From Topomyia yanbarensis (taxonomy: Eukaryota > Arthropoda > Insecta > Diptera > Culicidae), in assembly GCF_030247195.1 (NCBI RefSeq), contig NW_026683334.1, positions 19,622 to 83,621 of the forward strand: a stretch of 64,000 nt of DNA. The letters run 5' to 3'. Under the pieces are notes generated by a model. It was not told where the DNA came from. It saw nothing but the letters and a program-made list of their open reading frames with translations, and made no database searches. The position numbers and the translations under genes are program-made. Every line of letters begins with the position of its first letter. Within the stretch, counting starts at the first letter, position 1. Positions 47,406 to 58,300 of the stretch are shown here, one piece after another.

Positions 47406-48073
47406 TCAACGCTTTTTCTTGAAAAGGGCGATACTAGCAGTGATACCATTCAAAGAATATCAACAGTGAATATTTCCAGACTTGGTTTTATTTCCTATTT
47501 AAGAACTATTGTGTTTTTTGACATCCTAGATTGCATGATTCAGTGATCGAAACCCAAAACTTCATAAAGTATTTGAAATCATTAAATTAAAATTTGTTTT
47601 TGCTATTGAAATTGACAAAATGATAGTATCGCCCCTTTGGCGATTGTTTACTTTTTCGGTCCCATCTATCAGCATTGAAGTATCGCCCTTACGTTTTTTT
47701 TTACAATAACTACCGTTTTACACCACCGATTTCGTCCGGGTTTTTTCAATAGAGATCATTGTTACTATTTTCAGCTGGTCTCAGTTTGATAATCCTAAAA
47801 TATACGAAAATAACAGTTTCGCCTCTAAACTGCTAGCAAAAAAAAGTATCGCCCTGTTTGTTTGCATGGAGCGTGGATGGCGAAACTTTAAATAAACAAA
47901 CAAAAATACAGTATCGCCCGTTGTTTTTTTTTTTGCTGTAGTTTAAGAAAGCAATATCGTAGAATCAAAATTTTTAGGTTAATTTGTTACGTTTCAAAGC
48001 CCTCATTCGCATGTAAGAAAAAAGCCCTATGTTTACATTTGTAAGTATCGCCCTTTTCACAAAAAAGCGTTGA
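47406..48073. mobile_element. Putative DNA element with 30-bp terminal inverted repeats and AGTATCGCCC motifs
   Basis: The terminal 30 bp at 47406-47435 and 48044-48073 are inverted copies with about 28 of 30 matches (TCAACGCTTTTT then GAAAAGGGCGATACT). AGTATCGCCC occurs at 47625, 47679, 47845, 47910 and 48044 on the plus strand and at 47426-47435 on the minus strand. Variants AGTTTCGCC lie at 47815 (+) and 47879-47887 (-). No coding capacity for a transposase. The target duplication is unclear. I do not recognise the family. Confidence 0.7.
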
Positions 48074-48327
48074 AATGAAATCGCAGCTCCTGATATCACG
48101 CTATCTCTGAAGTGCATGCGTGCATAGTTTCAAATTTTACTTCGACATCGACTTTTTCTAAAGGTGACTTCCCAGTAGTATTCTTGATTTGAATTATTAT
48201 CGCTAATCCTAATGCCAAAGAACAAATAAAAACCTCACGAAAACGAACCGTTTGGGAAAATCATCATCATTACTGGAACTTTCATTTTCATGAAACTTTT
48301 CGATAACCTTCCGTCACTTGCGTTAAT

Positions 48328-49531
48328 GCACTGGGTGCACAGTAGGGTGACAGGAAAAAAATGACCCCTATCGGCCCACCTCTGCGTCGATTCCTAGTCC
48401 CACCAGGAGTACTTGCTCCAAATTTGAAGCAAATCGGACAAGTCTAACTACCGGACCAACGGGCCTGAAATTTGTATGGGAATTTTCAACAATTTACATG
48501 GAGAAAACCCACCAGCACGCATTTTCGCCGCTAGGTGGCACTGTATGCATCGTATTATCACTGTAAGCGAAAATAAGAAGGATAATTGAATTGTCTACAA
48601 CTTCGTCGAAGACTGCAAGTAAATCCGACTTTATTAAAAGAAGTTATTAAACTTTTAACGAAGTGATGTCTGAGTCAGTTGTGCATGGGGCCTAATAGTG
48701 CATGGTTGTGTATCAGTACTCGATTCACACGAACTAAACATTTTTGTGAAATAATCGTTAGGTTTAGCTCAATGGTATGTTCAGAAGAATTATAGTAAAT
48801 AATACGAGTCATGCTTTGATTAGAAAATTTTTGTTCCACCTGTTACCGCATAGAGGGCGCCACCACTAACTTTTCAACGGAGAGAGATAGAAATTTGGTG
48901 TCTTCTACAAAGTTATAGAACAGGCATTTTTCAGTATTTCTACTGAACATCTTGATACTCTATCTCTTTTCTATGAAAAGTTAGTAGTGGCGCCCTCTAT
49001 GCGGTCACAGGTGGAACTAAAATTTTCTAACCAAAACATAACTCCTATTATTTACTATAATTCTTGTAAACATACTATTCGGCTAAATCTAACCATTATT
49101 TCACAAAAATATATAGTTCGCGGGAGTCGAGTACTGATACACCACCATGCACTGTTAGGCCCCATGCAAAACTGACTCAGACATCACTTCGTTAAAAGTT
49201 TAATAACTTCTTTTAACATAGCCGGATTTACTAGCAGTCTGCGACAAAGTTGTAGATAATTAAAATATCTTTCTTATTTTCACTTACAGTGATAATACGT
49301 TGTATACAGTGCCACCTAGCGGCGAAAATACGAGCTAGTGAGTTTTTTATCCATGTAAATTGTTGAAAAATCCAATATAAACTTCAGGCACGTTGGTCCG
49401 GTAGCTAGACTTGTCCGATTTGCTTCAAATTTGGTACAAGTACTCCTGGTGGGACTAGGAATCTATTCAGGGGTGGGCCGATTGAGTTTTCAAAAATTCA
49501 TCATTTTTCTGGGCAGTCTAGTGCACAGTGC
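48328..49531. mobile_element. Foldback element with ~0.58-kb inverted arms
   Basis: The left half (48328 to ~48900) is repeated inverted in the right half (~48960 to 49531). The outermost match is GCACTG...CAGTGC. Strong arm segments include GAGGGCGCCACCACTAAC/GTTAGTAGTGGCGCCCTC and CGCCGCTAGGTGGCACTGTA and its complement. A short loop lies around 48930. No coding frame. A partial copy is at 51840-52385. Confidence 0.85.
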
Positions 49532-49789
49532 TCTAAAAATCTAGCGAAATCGTCTTAGGGCACCAGCGGGTCTGTAAAGAATACTAAAAATTAATTTCTA
49601 TTCCATAATTTTCAGTTCAGCAATTCGAGAGTTCGTGCTCACCGCAAACCATGAAAAATAGACTACGTTGTGAAGCGATGATCACTATTTATTAAAAAAT
49701 CACGGTTAAATAAAAAATAAAACTATTAAAAAATTTCAAATAGTTTATAATTTTTACAAACCTATTAGGAAAAATTGTGTAATAAGCTT
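49532..49789. other. Unassigned spacer
   Basis: AT-rich; no feature seen. Confidence 0.4.
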
Positions 49790-51231
49790 TCGTAATATTG
49801 TGTAGGAAAAAAGCTGAAAATTTGAAAATAAATCTGAGAATTATGATTGATTACAGAACTCTGGAATTTTCTATTGGAAGGTTTTCAGGCAGGAATTTGA
49901 TATTGATGCTATTAGACAACTGTGAAATCAAGACCAATAGATCAGTTACATATCAGGACCCCATTCCGACAATTTATCAAAAGTCCTCATGACGTTTACA
50001 ACAACAGGTTATCAATCTACGGATCAGATAATTGTTATTGTAGTATTGAATTAAATCAGTCTGCATCAATAAATTTTCAACTTCAATCCAATTTTTTTTT
50101 GGTGTGGGGGGGGGGGTTGTATGGTGTTAAACCTCAAAACCTTCTCTTGGCTACGCCGTTGCTTGAAGTTATTTATTTCGCTTTTCATTTTCCGATATGT
50201 TTCAGATCGATCCGATTATTATAAGTTAGAAAAATTGCAGTCAGAAGGTTCGCATAAATGAACATTTTTGTACTGATAAGTTATCAAGTTCCTTCCAGAC
50301 AACTTGGAAGTGTTCGGTGATTATTTCTAGCGGTTGTAGATAGTAAAATGAAATACAAAATTCGTTTTATCGAAATAATGTTTAGCTTATTTCAATGGAT
50401 TATTAGTATATTGAACAATAAATAGGCGACAAAGAGTAATCAACAAACAACAAGCCATAACTTTTCAAGTATTCAAAATAGATATTTGAAGTCTTCAGTA
50501 AAGTTATTCGCAAAAGTAAGAGCTACAAATTTGCTGAAGGCATCATTTCGATATAATCACTTCCAAGAAAATTTGTGAAAATATCTCACTCATAGGGGGA
50601 TTAATCAGCAAAAGCACAATACCAAGAGAAAGGGCATATTACCTCCATTAAATTCTCCGAAGATACTATTGACCTAAAATAAGCCGTTTTGGCGTTAATA
50701 ATAGATTACATGTTTTTGGTCATATTTCTGGCAATGGTAAATGATAAAAATCTTTCGTCCGCATTTAATGTTAAATATCTCTTTTGATAATAGTCCGATT
50801 TCAACAGTCTATAGCTTGTTCGAAAGGTATTCGTTAAAGCTGTCTAAAAACATATAAATTGTTAATCTATATTGTCAATTTCGGCAGATAATTTAAAAAA
50901 ACTGCAAAAAACGCCATTTTTACGCATTCAAATATTCATATCTTGGAAACTGAACATCAGAATCAAAAACAAATTAATAGCGTTCATACTGTTTTTTAGT
51001 TCTTTCATTTAAAATTGGTTTGGATAAGATCGGTTCAGCCATTGCTGAGAAACACGAATGAGAATTAGTCCGTTACATTCACACACACACACAGACACAC
51101 ACACACACAGACATTGTCCCAAATCGTCGAGCTGAGTCGATTGGTATATAAGACTCGGCCCTCCGGGCCTCGGAAAAAGTCTTGAAAGTTTGAGCGAATT
51201 CTATACATTTCTTTTATAAGAAATGTAAAAC
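49790..51231 (+). repeat. Hairpin-ended dispersed repeat, copy 8, long version (inverted-repeat arm 2)
   Basis: Inverse-oriented counterpart of 31560-33200, ending at the palindrome 51205-51226. It lacks the hAT-like MITE, so it supplies the empty site. It includes a G run near 50107-50116 matching the C run of arm 1 near 32889-32911. Similarity fades near 49790. Confidence 0.78.
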
Positions 51232-51839
51232 AATTTTACTGTTTTCAAAAGTACAAAAGCCCATAATTTAAACAAAAAAAAGCAATTTTGCAAATATATT
51301 TATATCAAAAATTACTCTCCATGTCCCCTACATAAAAAAAATATTTTTCATGAAAATCGGTGATTTTGTAGAAATTTCGAGGCCCACTTGACGTGGTTTG
51401 ACTCTATTAGATAATATGTAGTTCCGAATTCGAATTCATAAAAATTATTCGAATAATATTCAACAGTAGTCATGTGAAGATTGACTGCTGCAATTTTGCT
51501 TGAAGAACAAATTCTTTGACACTTTTGGACTCATATCAGGCATAAATATTTTTGTTTGAGCGCAAGTTTGCAAGCTACGCCCATGACGGACAAGTTGGAC
51601 AGATGGAGTTCAAGAGCAAATTTTGTTTTTATCCGTAGTTCCCAGTCTTATACGAGCGCGTAATTTGATTTTATCTACGAGAAAATGCCCACGCATTACA
51701 ACTACCTGAAAAGAACTCAGGGGCAGTCGCTGTTGATTGGTCGATACACTCTGAAAAGTGTGTGTTCAAAAGAAGTTCAGTACTTCACTTTCGTCAGTCG
51801 AGTATTCACTATTACCAGTTCCAATTGCACTGATATTTT
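51232..51839. other. Unassigned region
   Basis: Contains the inverted counterpart (51350-51405) of the segment near 46190. Otherwise no recognised gene or repeat. Confidence 0.4.
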
Positions 51840-52385
51840 TTTATAAAATGGAGATAGAATATCAAGATGTTCAGTGGAGTTATTACAAAATACCTGTTCT
51901 ACAACTTTGTAGAAGACGCTTAATTTATATCTCTCTCCGTTCAAAAGTTAGTGTTTGCGCCCTCTATGTAGTCACACTTGAAACATACATTTTCTAACCA
52001 AAACATAATTCGTATTATGTACCAAAACTCTTCTGAACATACCATTGAGCTAAATCTAACCATTATTTCACAAAAATGGATAGTTCATGGGAATGGAGTA
52101 TTGATACACAACCATGCACAGCTAGTCCCCATGCAAAACTGACTCAGACATAACTTCGTTAAAAGAGTAATAACTTATTTTAACAAAGCCGGATTTTCTA
52201 GCAGTCTTTAACAAAGTTGTAGACAATTAAATCATCTTTCTTATTTTGACTTACGGTGATATAGGATGCATACAGTGCCACCTAGCGGCGAAAATACGAG
52301 CTCGTGGGGTTTCTCCATGTAGTTTGTCGAAAAATCCCATACAAATTTCAGGTCGTTGGTCCGGTAGCTAGACTTGCCCGATTTG
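51840..52385. mobile_element. Foldback element, truncated second copy
   Basis: Corresponds to the loop plus most of one arm of the element at 48328-49531, for example GCGCCCTCTATG, CATGCAAAACTGACTCAGAC and CAGTGCCACCTAGCGGCG. It stops at CCCGATTTGCTT, where the 11-bp satellite begins; the intact copy continues with CAAATTTGG. Confidence 0.85.
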
Positions 52386-55300
52386 CTTGTCTTTGTCTTG
52401 TCTTTGTCTTGTCTTTGTCTTGTCTTTGTCTTGTCTTTGTCTTGTCTTTGTCTTGTCTTTGTCTTGTCTTTGTCTTGTCTTTGTCTTTGTCTTGTCTTTG
52501 TCTTGTCTTTGTCTTGTCTTTGTCTTGTCTTTGTCTTGTCTTTGTCTTGTCTTTGTCTTGTCTTTGTCTTGTCTTTGTCTTGTCTTTGTCTTGTCTTTGT
52601 CTTGTCTTTGTCTTGTCTTTGTCTTGTCTTTGTCTTGTCTTTGTCTTGTCTTTGTCTTGTCTTTGTCTTGTCTTTGTCTTGTCTTTGTCTTGTCTTTGTC
52701 TTGTCTTTGTCTTGTCTTTGTCTTGTCTTTGTCTTGTCTTTGTCTTGTCTTTGTCTTGTCTTTGTCTTGTCTTTGTCTTGTCTTTGTCTTGTCTTTGTCT
52801 TGTCTTTGTCTTGTCTTTGTCTTGTCTTTGTCTTGTCTTTGTCTTGTCTTTGTCTTGTCTTTGTCTTGTCTTTGTCTTGTCTTTGTCTTGTCTTTGTCTT
52901 GTCTTTGTCTTGTCTTTGTCTTGTCTTTGTCTTGTCTTTGTCTTGTCTTTGTCTTGTCTTTGTCTTGTCTTTGTCTTGTCTTTGTCTTGTCTTTGTCTTG
53001 TCTTTGTCTTGTCTTTGTCTTGTCTTTGTCTTGTCTTTGTCTTGTCTTTGTCTTGTCTTTGTCTTGTCTTTGTCTTGTCTTTGTCTTGTCTTTGTCTTGT
53101 CTTTGTCTTGTCTTTGTCTTGTCTTTGTCTTGTCTTTGTCTTGTCTTTGTCTTGTCTTTGTCTTGTCTTTGTCTTGTCTTTGTCTTGTCTTTGTCTTGTC
53201 TTTGTCTTGTCTTTGTCTTGTCTTTGTCTTGTCTTTGTCTTGTCTTTGTCTTGTCTTTGTCTTGTCTTTGTCTTGTCTTTGTCTTGTCTTTGTCTTGTCT
53301 TTGTCTTGTCTTTGTCTTGTCTTTGTCTTGTCTTTGTCTTGTCTTTGTCTTGTCTTTGTCTTGTCTTTGTCTTGTCTTTGTCTTGTCTTTGTCTTGTCTT
53401 TGTCTTGTCTTTGTCTTGTCTTTGTCTTGTCTTTGTCTTGTCTTTGTCTTGTCTTTGTCTTGTCTTTGTCTTGTCTTTGTCTTGTCTTTGTCTTGTCTTT
53501 GTCTTGTCTTTGTCTTGTCTTTGTCTTGTCTTTGTCTTGTCTTTGTCTTGTCTTTGTCTTGTCTTTGTCTTGTCTTTGTCTTGTCTTTGTCTTGTCTTTG
53601 TCTTGTCTTTGTCTTGTCTTTGTCTTGTCTTTGTCTTGTCTTTGTCTTGTCTTTGTCTTGTCTTTGTCTTGTCTTTGTCTTGTCTTTGTCTTGTCTTTGT
53701 CTTGTCTTTGTCTTGTCTTTGTCTTGTCTTTGTCTTGTCTTTGTCTTGTCTTTGTCTTGTCTTTGTCTTGTCTTTGTCTTGTCTTTGTCTTGTCTTTGTC
53801 TTGTCTTTGTCTTGTCTTTGTCTTGTCTTTGTCTTGTCTTTGTCTTGTCTTTGTCTTGTCTTTGTCTTGTCTTTGTCTTGTCTTTGTCTTGTCTTTGTCT
53901 TGTCTTTGTCTTGTCTTTGTCTTGTCTTTGTCTTGTCTTTGTCTTGTCTTTGTCTTGTCTTTGTCTTGTCTTTGTCTTGTCTTTGTCTTGTCTTTGTCTT
54001 GTCTTTGTCTTGTCTTTGTCTTGTCTTTGTCTTGTCTTTGTCTTGTCTTTGTCTTGTCTTTGTCTTGTCTTTGTCTTGTCTTTGTCTTTGTCTTGTCTTT
54101 GTCTTGTCTTTGTCTTGTCTTTGTCTTGTCTTTGTCTTGTCTTTGTCTTGTCTTTGTCTTGTCTTTGTCTTGTCTTTGTCTTGTCTTTGTCTTGTCTTTG
54201 TCTTGTCTTTGTCTTGTCTTTGTCTTGTCTTTGTCTTGTCTTTGTCTTGTCTTTGTCTTGTCTTGTCTTTGTCTTGTCTTTGTCTTGTCTTTGTCTTGTC
54301 TTTGTCTTGTCTTTGTCTTGTCTTTGTCTTGTCTTTGTCTTGTCTTTGTCTTGTCTTTGTCTTGTCTTTGTCTTGTCTTGTCTTTGTCTTGTCTTTGTCT
54401 TGTCTTTGTCTTGTCTTTGTCTTGTCTTTGTCTTGTCTTTGTCTTGTCTTTGTCTTGTCTTTGTCTTGTCTTTGTCTTGTCTTTGTCTTGTCTTTGTCTT
54501 GTCTTTGTCTTGTCTTTGTCTTGTCTTTGTCTTGTCTTTGTCTTGTCTTTGTCTTGTCTTTGTCTTGTCTTTGTCTTGTCTTTGTCTTGTCTTTGTCTTG
54601 TCTTTGTCTTGTCTTGTCTTTGTCTTGTCTTTGTCTTGTCTTTGTCTTGTCTTTGTCTTGTCTTTGTCTTGTCTTTGTCTTGTCTTTGTCTTGTCTTTGT
54701 CTTGTCTTTGTCTTGTCTTTGTCTTGTCTTTGTCTTGTCTTTGTCTTGTCTTTGTCTTGTCTTTGTCTTGTCTTTGTCTTGTCTTTGTCTTGTCTTTGTC
54801 TTGTCTTTGTCTTGTCTTTGTCTTGTCTTTGTCTTGTCTTTGTCTTGTCTTTGTCTTGTCTTTGTCTTGTCTTTGTCTTGTCTTTGTCTTGTCTTTGTCT
54901 TGTCTTTGTCTTGTCTTTGTCTTGTCTTTGTCTTGTCTTTGTCTTGTCTTTGTCTTGTCTTTGTCTTGTCTTTGTCTTGTCTTTGTCTTGTCTTTGTCTT
55001 GTCTTTGTCTTGTCTTTGTCTTGTCTTTGTCTTGTCTTTGTCTTGTCTTTGTCTTGTCTTTGTCTTGTCTTTGTCTTGTCTTTGTCTTGTCTTTGTCTTG
55101 TCTTTGTCTTGTCTTTGTCTTGTCTTTGTCTTGTCTTTGTCTTGTCTTTGTCTTGTCTTTGTCTTGTCTTTGTCTTGTCTTTGTCTTGTCTTTGTCTTGT
55201 CTTTGTCTTGTCTTTGTCTTGTCTTTGTCTTGTCTTTGTCTTGTCTTTGTCTTGTCTTTGTCTTGTCTTTGTCTTGTCTTTGTCTTGTCTTTGTCTTGTC

Positions 55301-58300
55301 TTTGTCTTGTCTTTGTCTTGTCTTTGTCTTGTCTTTGTCTTGTCTTTGTCTTGTCTTTGTCTTGTCTTTGTCTTGTCTTTGTCTTGTCTTTGTCTTGTCT
55401 TTGTCTTGTCTTTGTCTTGTCTTTGTCTTGTCTTTGTCTTGTCTTTGTCTTGTCTTTGTCTTGTCTTTGTCTTGTCTTTGTCTTGTCTTTGTCTTGTCTT
55501 TGTCTTGTCTTTGTCTTGTCTTTGTCTTGTCTTTGTCTTGTCTTTGTCTTGTCTTTGTCTTGTCTTTGTCTTGTCTTTGTCTTGTCTTTGTCTTGTCTTT
55601 GTCTTGTCTTTGTCTTGTCTTTGTCTTGTCTTTGTCTTGTCTTTGTCTTGTCTTTGTCTTGTCTTTGTCTTGTCTTTGTCTTGTCTTTGTCTTGTCTTTG
55701 TCTTGTCTTTGTCTTGTCTTTGTCTTGTCTTTGTCTTGTCTTTGTCTTGTCTTTGTCTTGTCTTTGTCTTGTCTTTGTCTTGTCTTTGTCTTGTCTTTGT
55801 CTTGTCTTTGTCTTGTCTTTGTCTTGTCTTTGTCTTGTCTTTGTCTTGTCTTTGTCTTGTCTTTGTCTTGTCTTTGTCTTGTCTTTGTCTTGTCTTTGTC
55901 TTGTCTTTGTCTTGTCTTTGTCTTGTCTTTGTCTTGTCTTTGTCTTGTCTTTGTCTTGTCTTTGTCTTGTCTTTGTCTTGTCTTTGTCTTGTCTTTGTCT
56001 TGTCTTTGTCTTGTCTTTGTCTTGTCTTTGTCTTGTCTTTGTCTTGTCTTTGTCTTGTCTTTGTCTTGTCTTTGTCTTGTCTTTGTCTTGTCTTTGTCTT
56101 GTCTTTGTCTTGTCTTTGTCTTGTCTTTGTCTTGTCTTTGTCTTGTCTTTGTCTTGTCTTTGTCTTGTCTTTGTCTTGTCTTTGTCTTGTCTTTGTCTTG
56201 TCTTTGTCTTGTCTTTGTCTTGTCTTTGTCTTGTCTTTGTCTTGTCTTTGTCTTGTCTTTGTCTTGTCTTTGTCTTGTCTTTGTCTTGTCTTTGTCTTGT
56301 CTTTGTCTTGTCTTTGTCTTGTCTTTGTCTTGTCTTTGTCTTGTCTTTGTCTTGTCTTTGTCTTGTCTTTGTCTTGTCTTTGTCTTGTCTTTGTCTTGTC
56401 TTTGTCTTGTCTTTGTCTTGTCTTTGTCTTGTCTTTGTCTTGTCTTTGTCTTGTCTTTGTCTTGTCTTTGTCTTGTCTTTGTCTTGTCTTTGTCTTGTCT
56501 TTGTCTTGTCTTTGTCTTGTCTTTGTCTTGTCTTTGTCTTGTCTTTGTCTTGTCTTTGTCTTGTCTTTGTCTTGTCTTTGTCTTGTCTTTGTCTTGTCTT
56601 TGTCTTGTCTTTGTCTTGTCTTTGTCTTGTCTTTGTCTTGTCTTTGTCTTGTCTTTGTCTTGTCTTTGTCTTGTCTTTGTCTTGTCTTTGTCTTGTCTTT
56701 GTCTTGTCTTTGTCTTGTCTTTGTCTTGTCTTTGTCTTGTCTTTGTCTTGTCTTTGTCTTGTCTTTGTCTTGTCTTTGTCTTGTCTTTGTCTTGTCTTTG
56801 TCTTGTCTTTGTCTTGTCTTTGTCTTGTCTTTGTCTTGTCTTTGTCTTGTCTTTGTCTTGTCTTTGTCTTGTCTTTGTCTTGTCTTTGTCTTGTCTTTGT
56901 CTTGTCTTTGTCTTGTCTTTGTCTTGTCTTTGTCTTGTCTTTGTCTTGTCTTTGTCTTGTCTTTGTCTTGTCTTTGTCTTGTCTTTGTCTTGTCTTTGTC
57001 TTGTCTTTGTCTTGTCTTTGTCTTGTCTTTGTCTTGTCTTTGTCTTGTCTTTGTCTTGTCTTTGTCTTGTCTTTGTCTTGTCTTTGTCTTGTCTTTGTCT
57101 TGTCTTTGTCTTGTCTTTGTCTTGTCTTTGTCTTGTCTTTGTCTTGTCTTTGTCTTGTCTTTGTCTTGTCTTTGTCTTGTCTTTGTCTTGTCTTTGTCTT
57201 GTCTTTGTCTTGTCTTTGTCTTGTCTTTGTCTTGTCTTTGTCTTGTCTTTGTCTTGTCTTTGTCTTGTCTTTGTCTTGTCTTTGTCTTGTCTTTGTCTTG
57301 TCTTTGTCTTGTCTTTGTCTTGTCTTTGTCTTGTCTTTGTCTTGTCTTTGTCTTGTCTTTGTCTTGTCTTTGTCTTGTCTTTGTCTTGTCTTTGTCTTGT
57401 CTTTGTCTTGTCTTTGTCTTGTCTTTGTCTTGTCTTTGTCTTGTCTTTGTCTTGTCTTTGTCTTGTCTTTGTCTTGTCTTTGTCTTGTCTTTGTCTTGTC
57501 TTTGTCTTGTCTTTGTCTTGTCTTTGTCTTGTCTTTGTCTTGTCTTTGTCTTGTCTTTGTCTTGTCTTTGTCTTGTCTTTGTCTTGTCTTTGTCTTGTCT
57601 TTGTCTTGTCTTTGTCTTGTCTTTGTCTTGTCTTTGTCTTGTCTTTGTCTTGTCTTTGTCTTGTCTTTGTCTTGTCTTTGTCTTGTCTTTGTCTTGTCTT
57701 TGTCTTGTCTTTGTCTTGTCTTTGTCTTGTCTTTGTCTTGTCTTTGTCTTGTCTTTGTCTTGTCTTTGTCTTGTCTTTGTCTTGTCTTTGTCTTGTCTTT
57801 GTCTTGTCTTTGTCTTGTCTTTGTCTTGTCTTTGTCTTGTCTTTGTCTTGTCTTTGTCTTGTCTTTGTCTTGTCTTTGTCTTGTCTTTGTCTTGTCTTTG
57901 TCTTGTCTTTGTCTTGTCTTTGTCTTGTCTTTGTCTTGTCTTTGTCTTGTCTTTGTCTTGTCTTTGTCTTGTCTTTGTCTTGTCTTTGTCTTGTCTTTGT
58001 CTTGTCTTTGTCTTGTCTTTGTCTTGTCTTTGTCTTGTCTTTGTCTTGTCTTTGTCTTGTCTTTGTCTTGTCTTTGTCTTGTCTTTGTCTTGTCTTTGTC
58101 TTGTCTTTGTCTTGTCTTTGTCTTGTCTTTGTCTTGTCTTTGTCTTGTCTTTGTCTTGTCTTTGTCTTGTCTTTGTCTTGTCTTTGTCTTGTCTTTGTCT
58201 TGTCTTTGTCTTGTCTTTGTCTTGTCTTTGTCTTGTCTTTGTCTTGTCTTTGTCTTGTCTTTGTCTTGTCTTTGTCTTGTCTTTGTCTTGTCTTTGTCTT

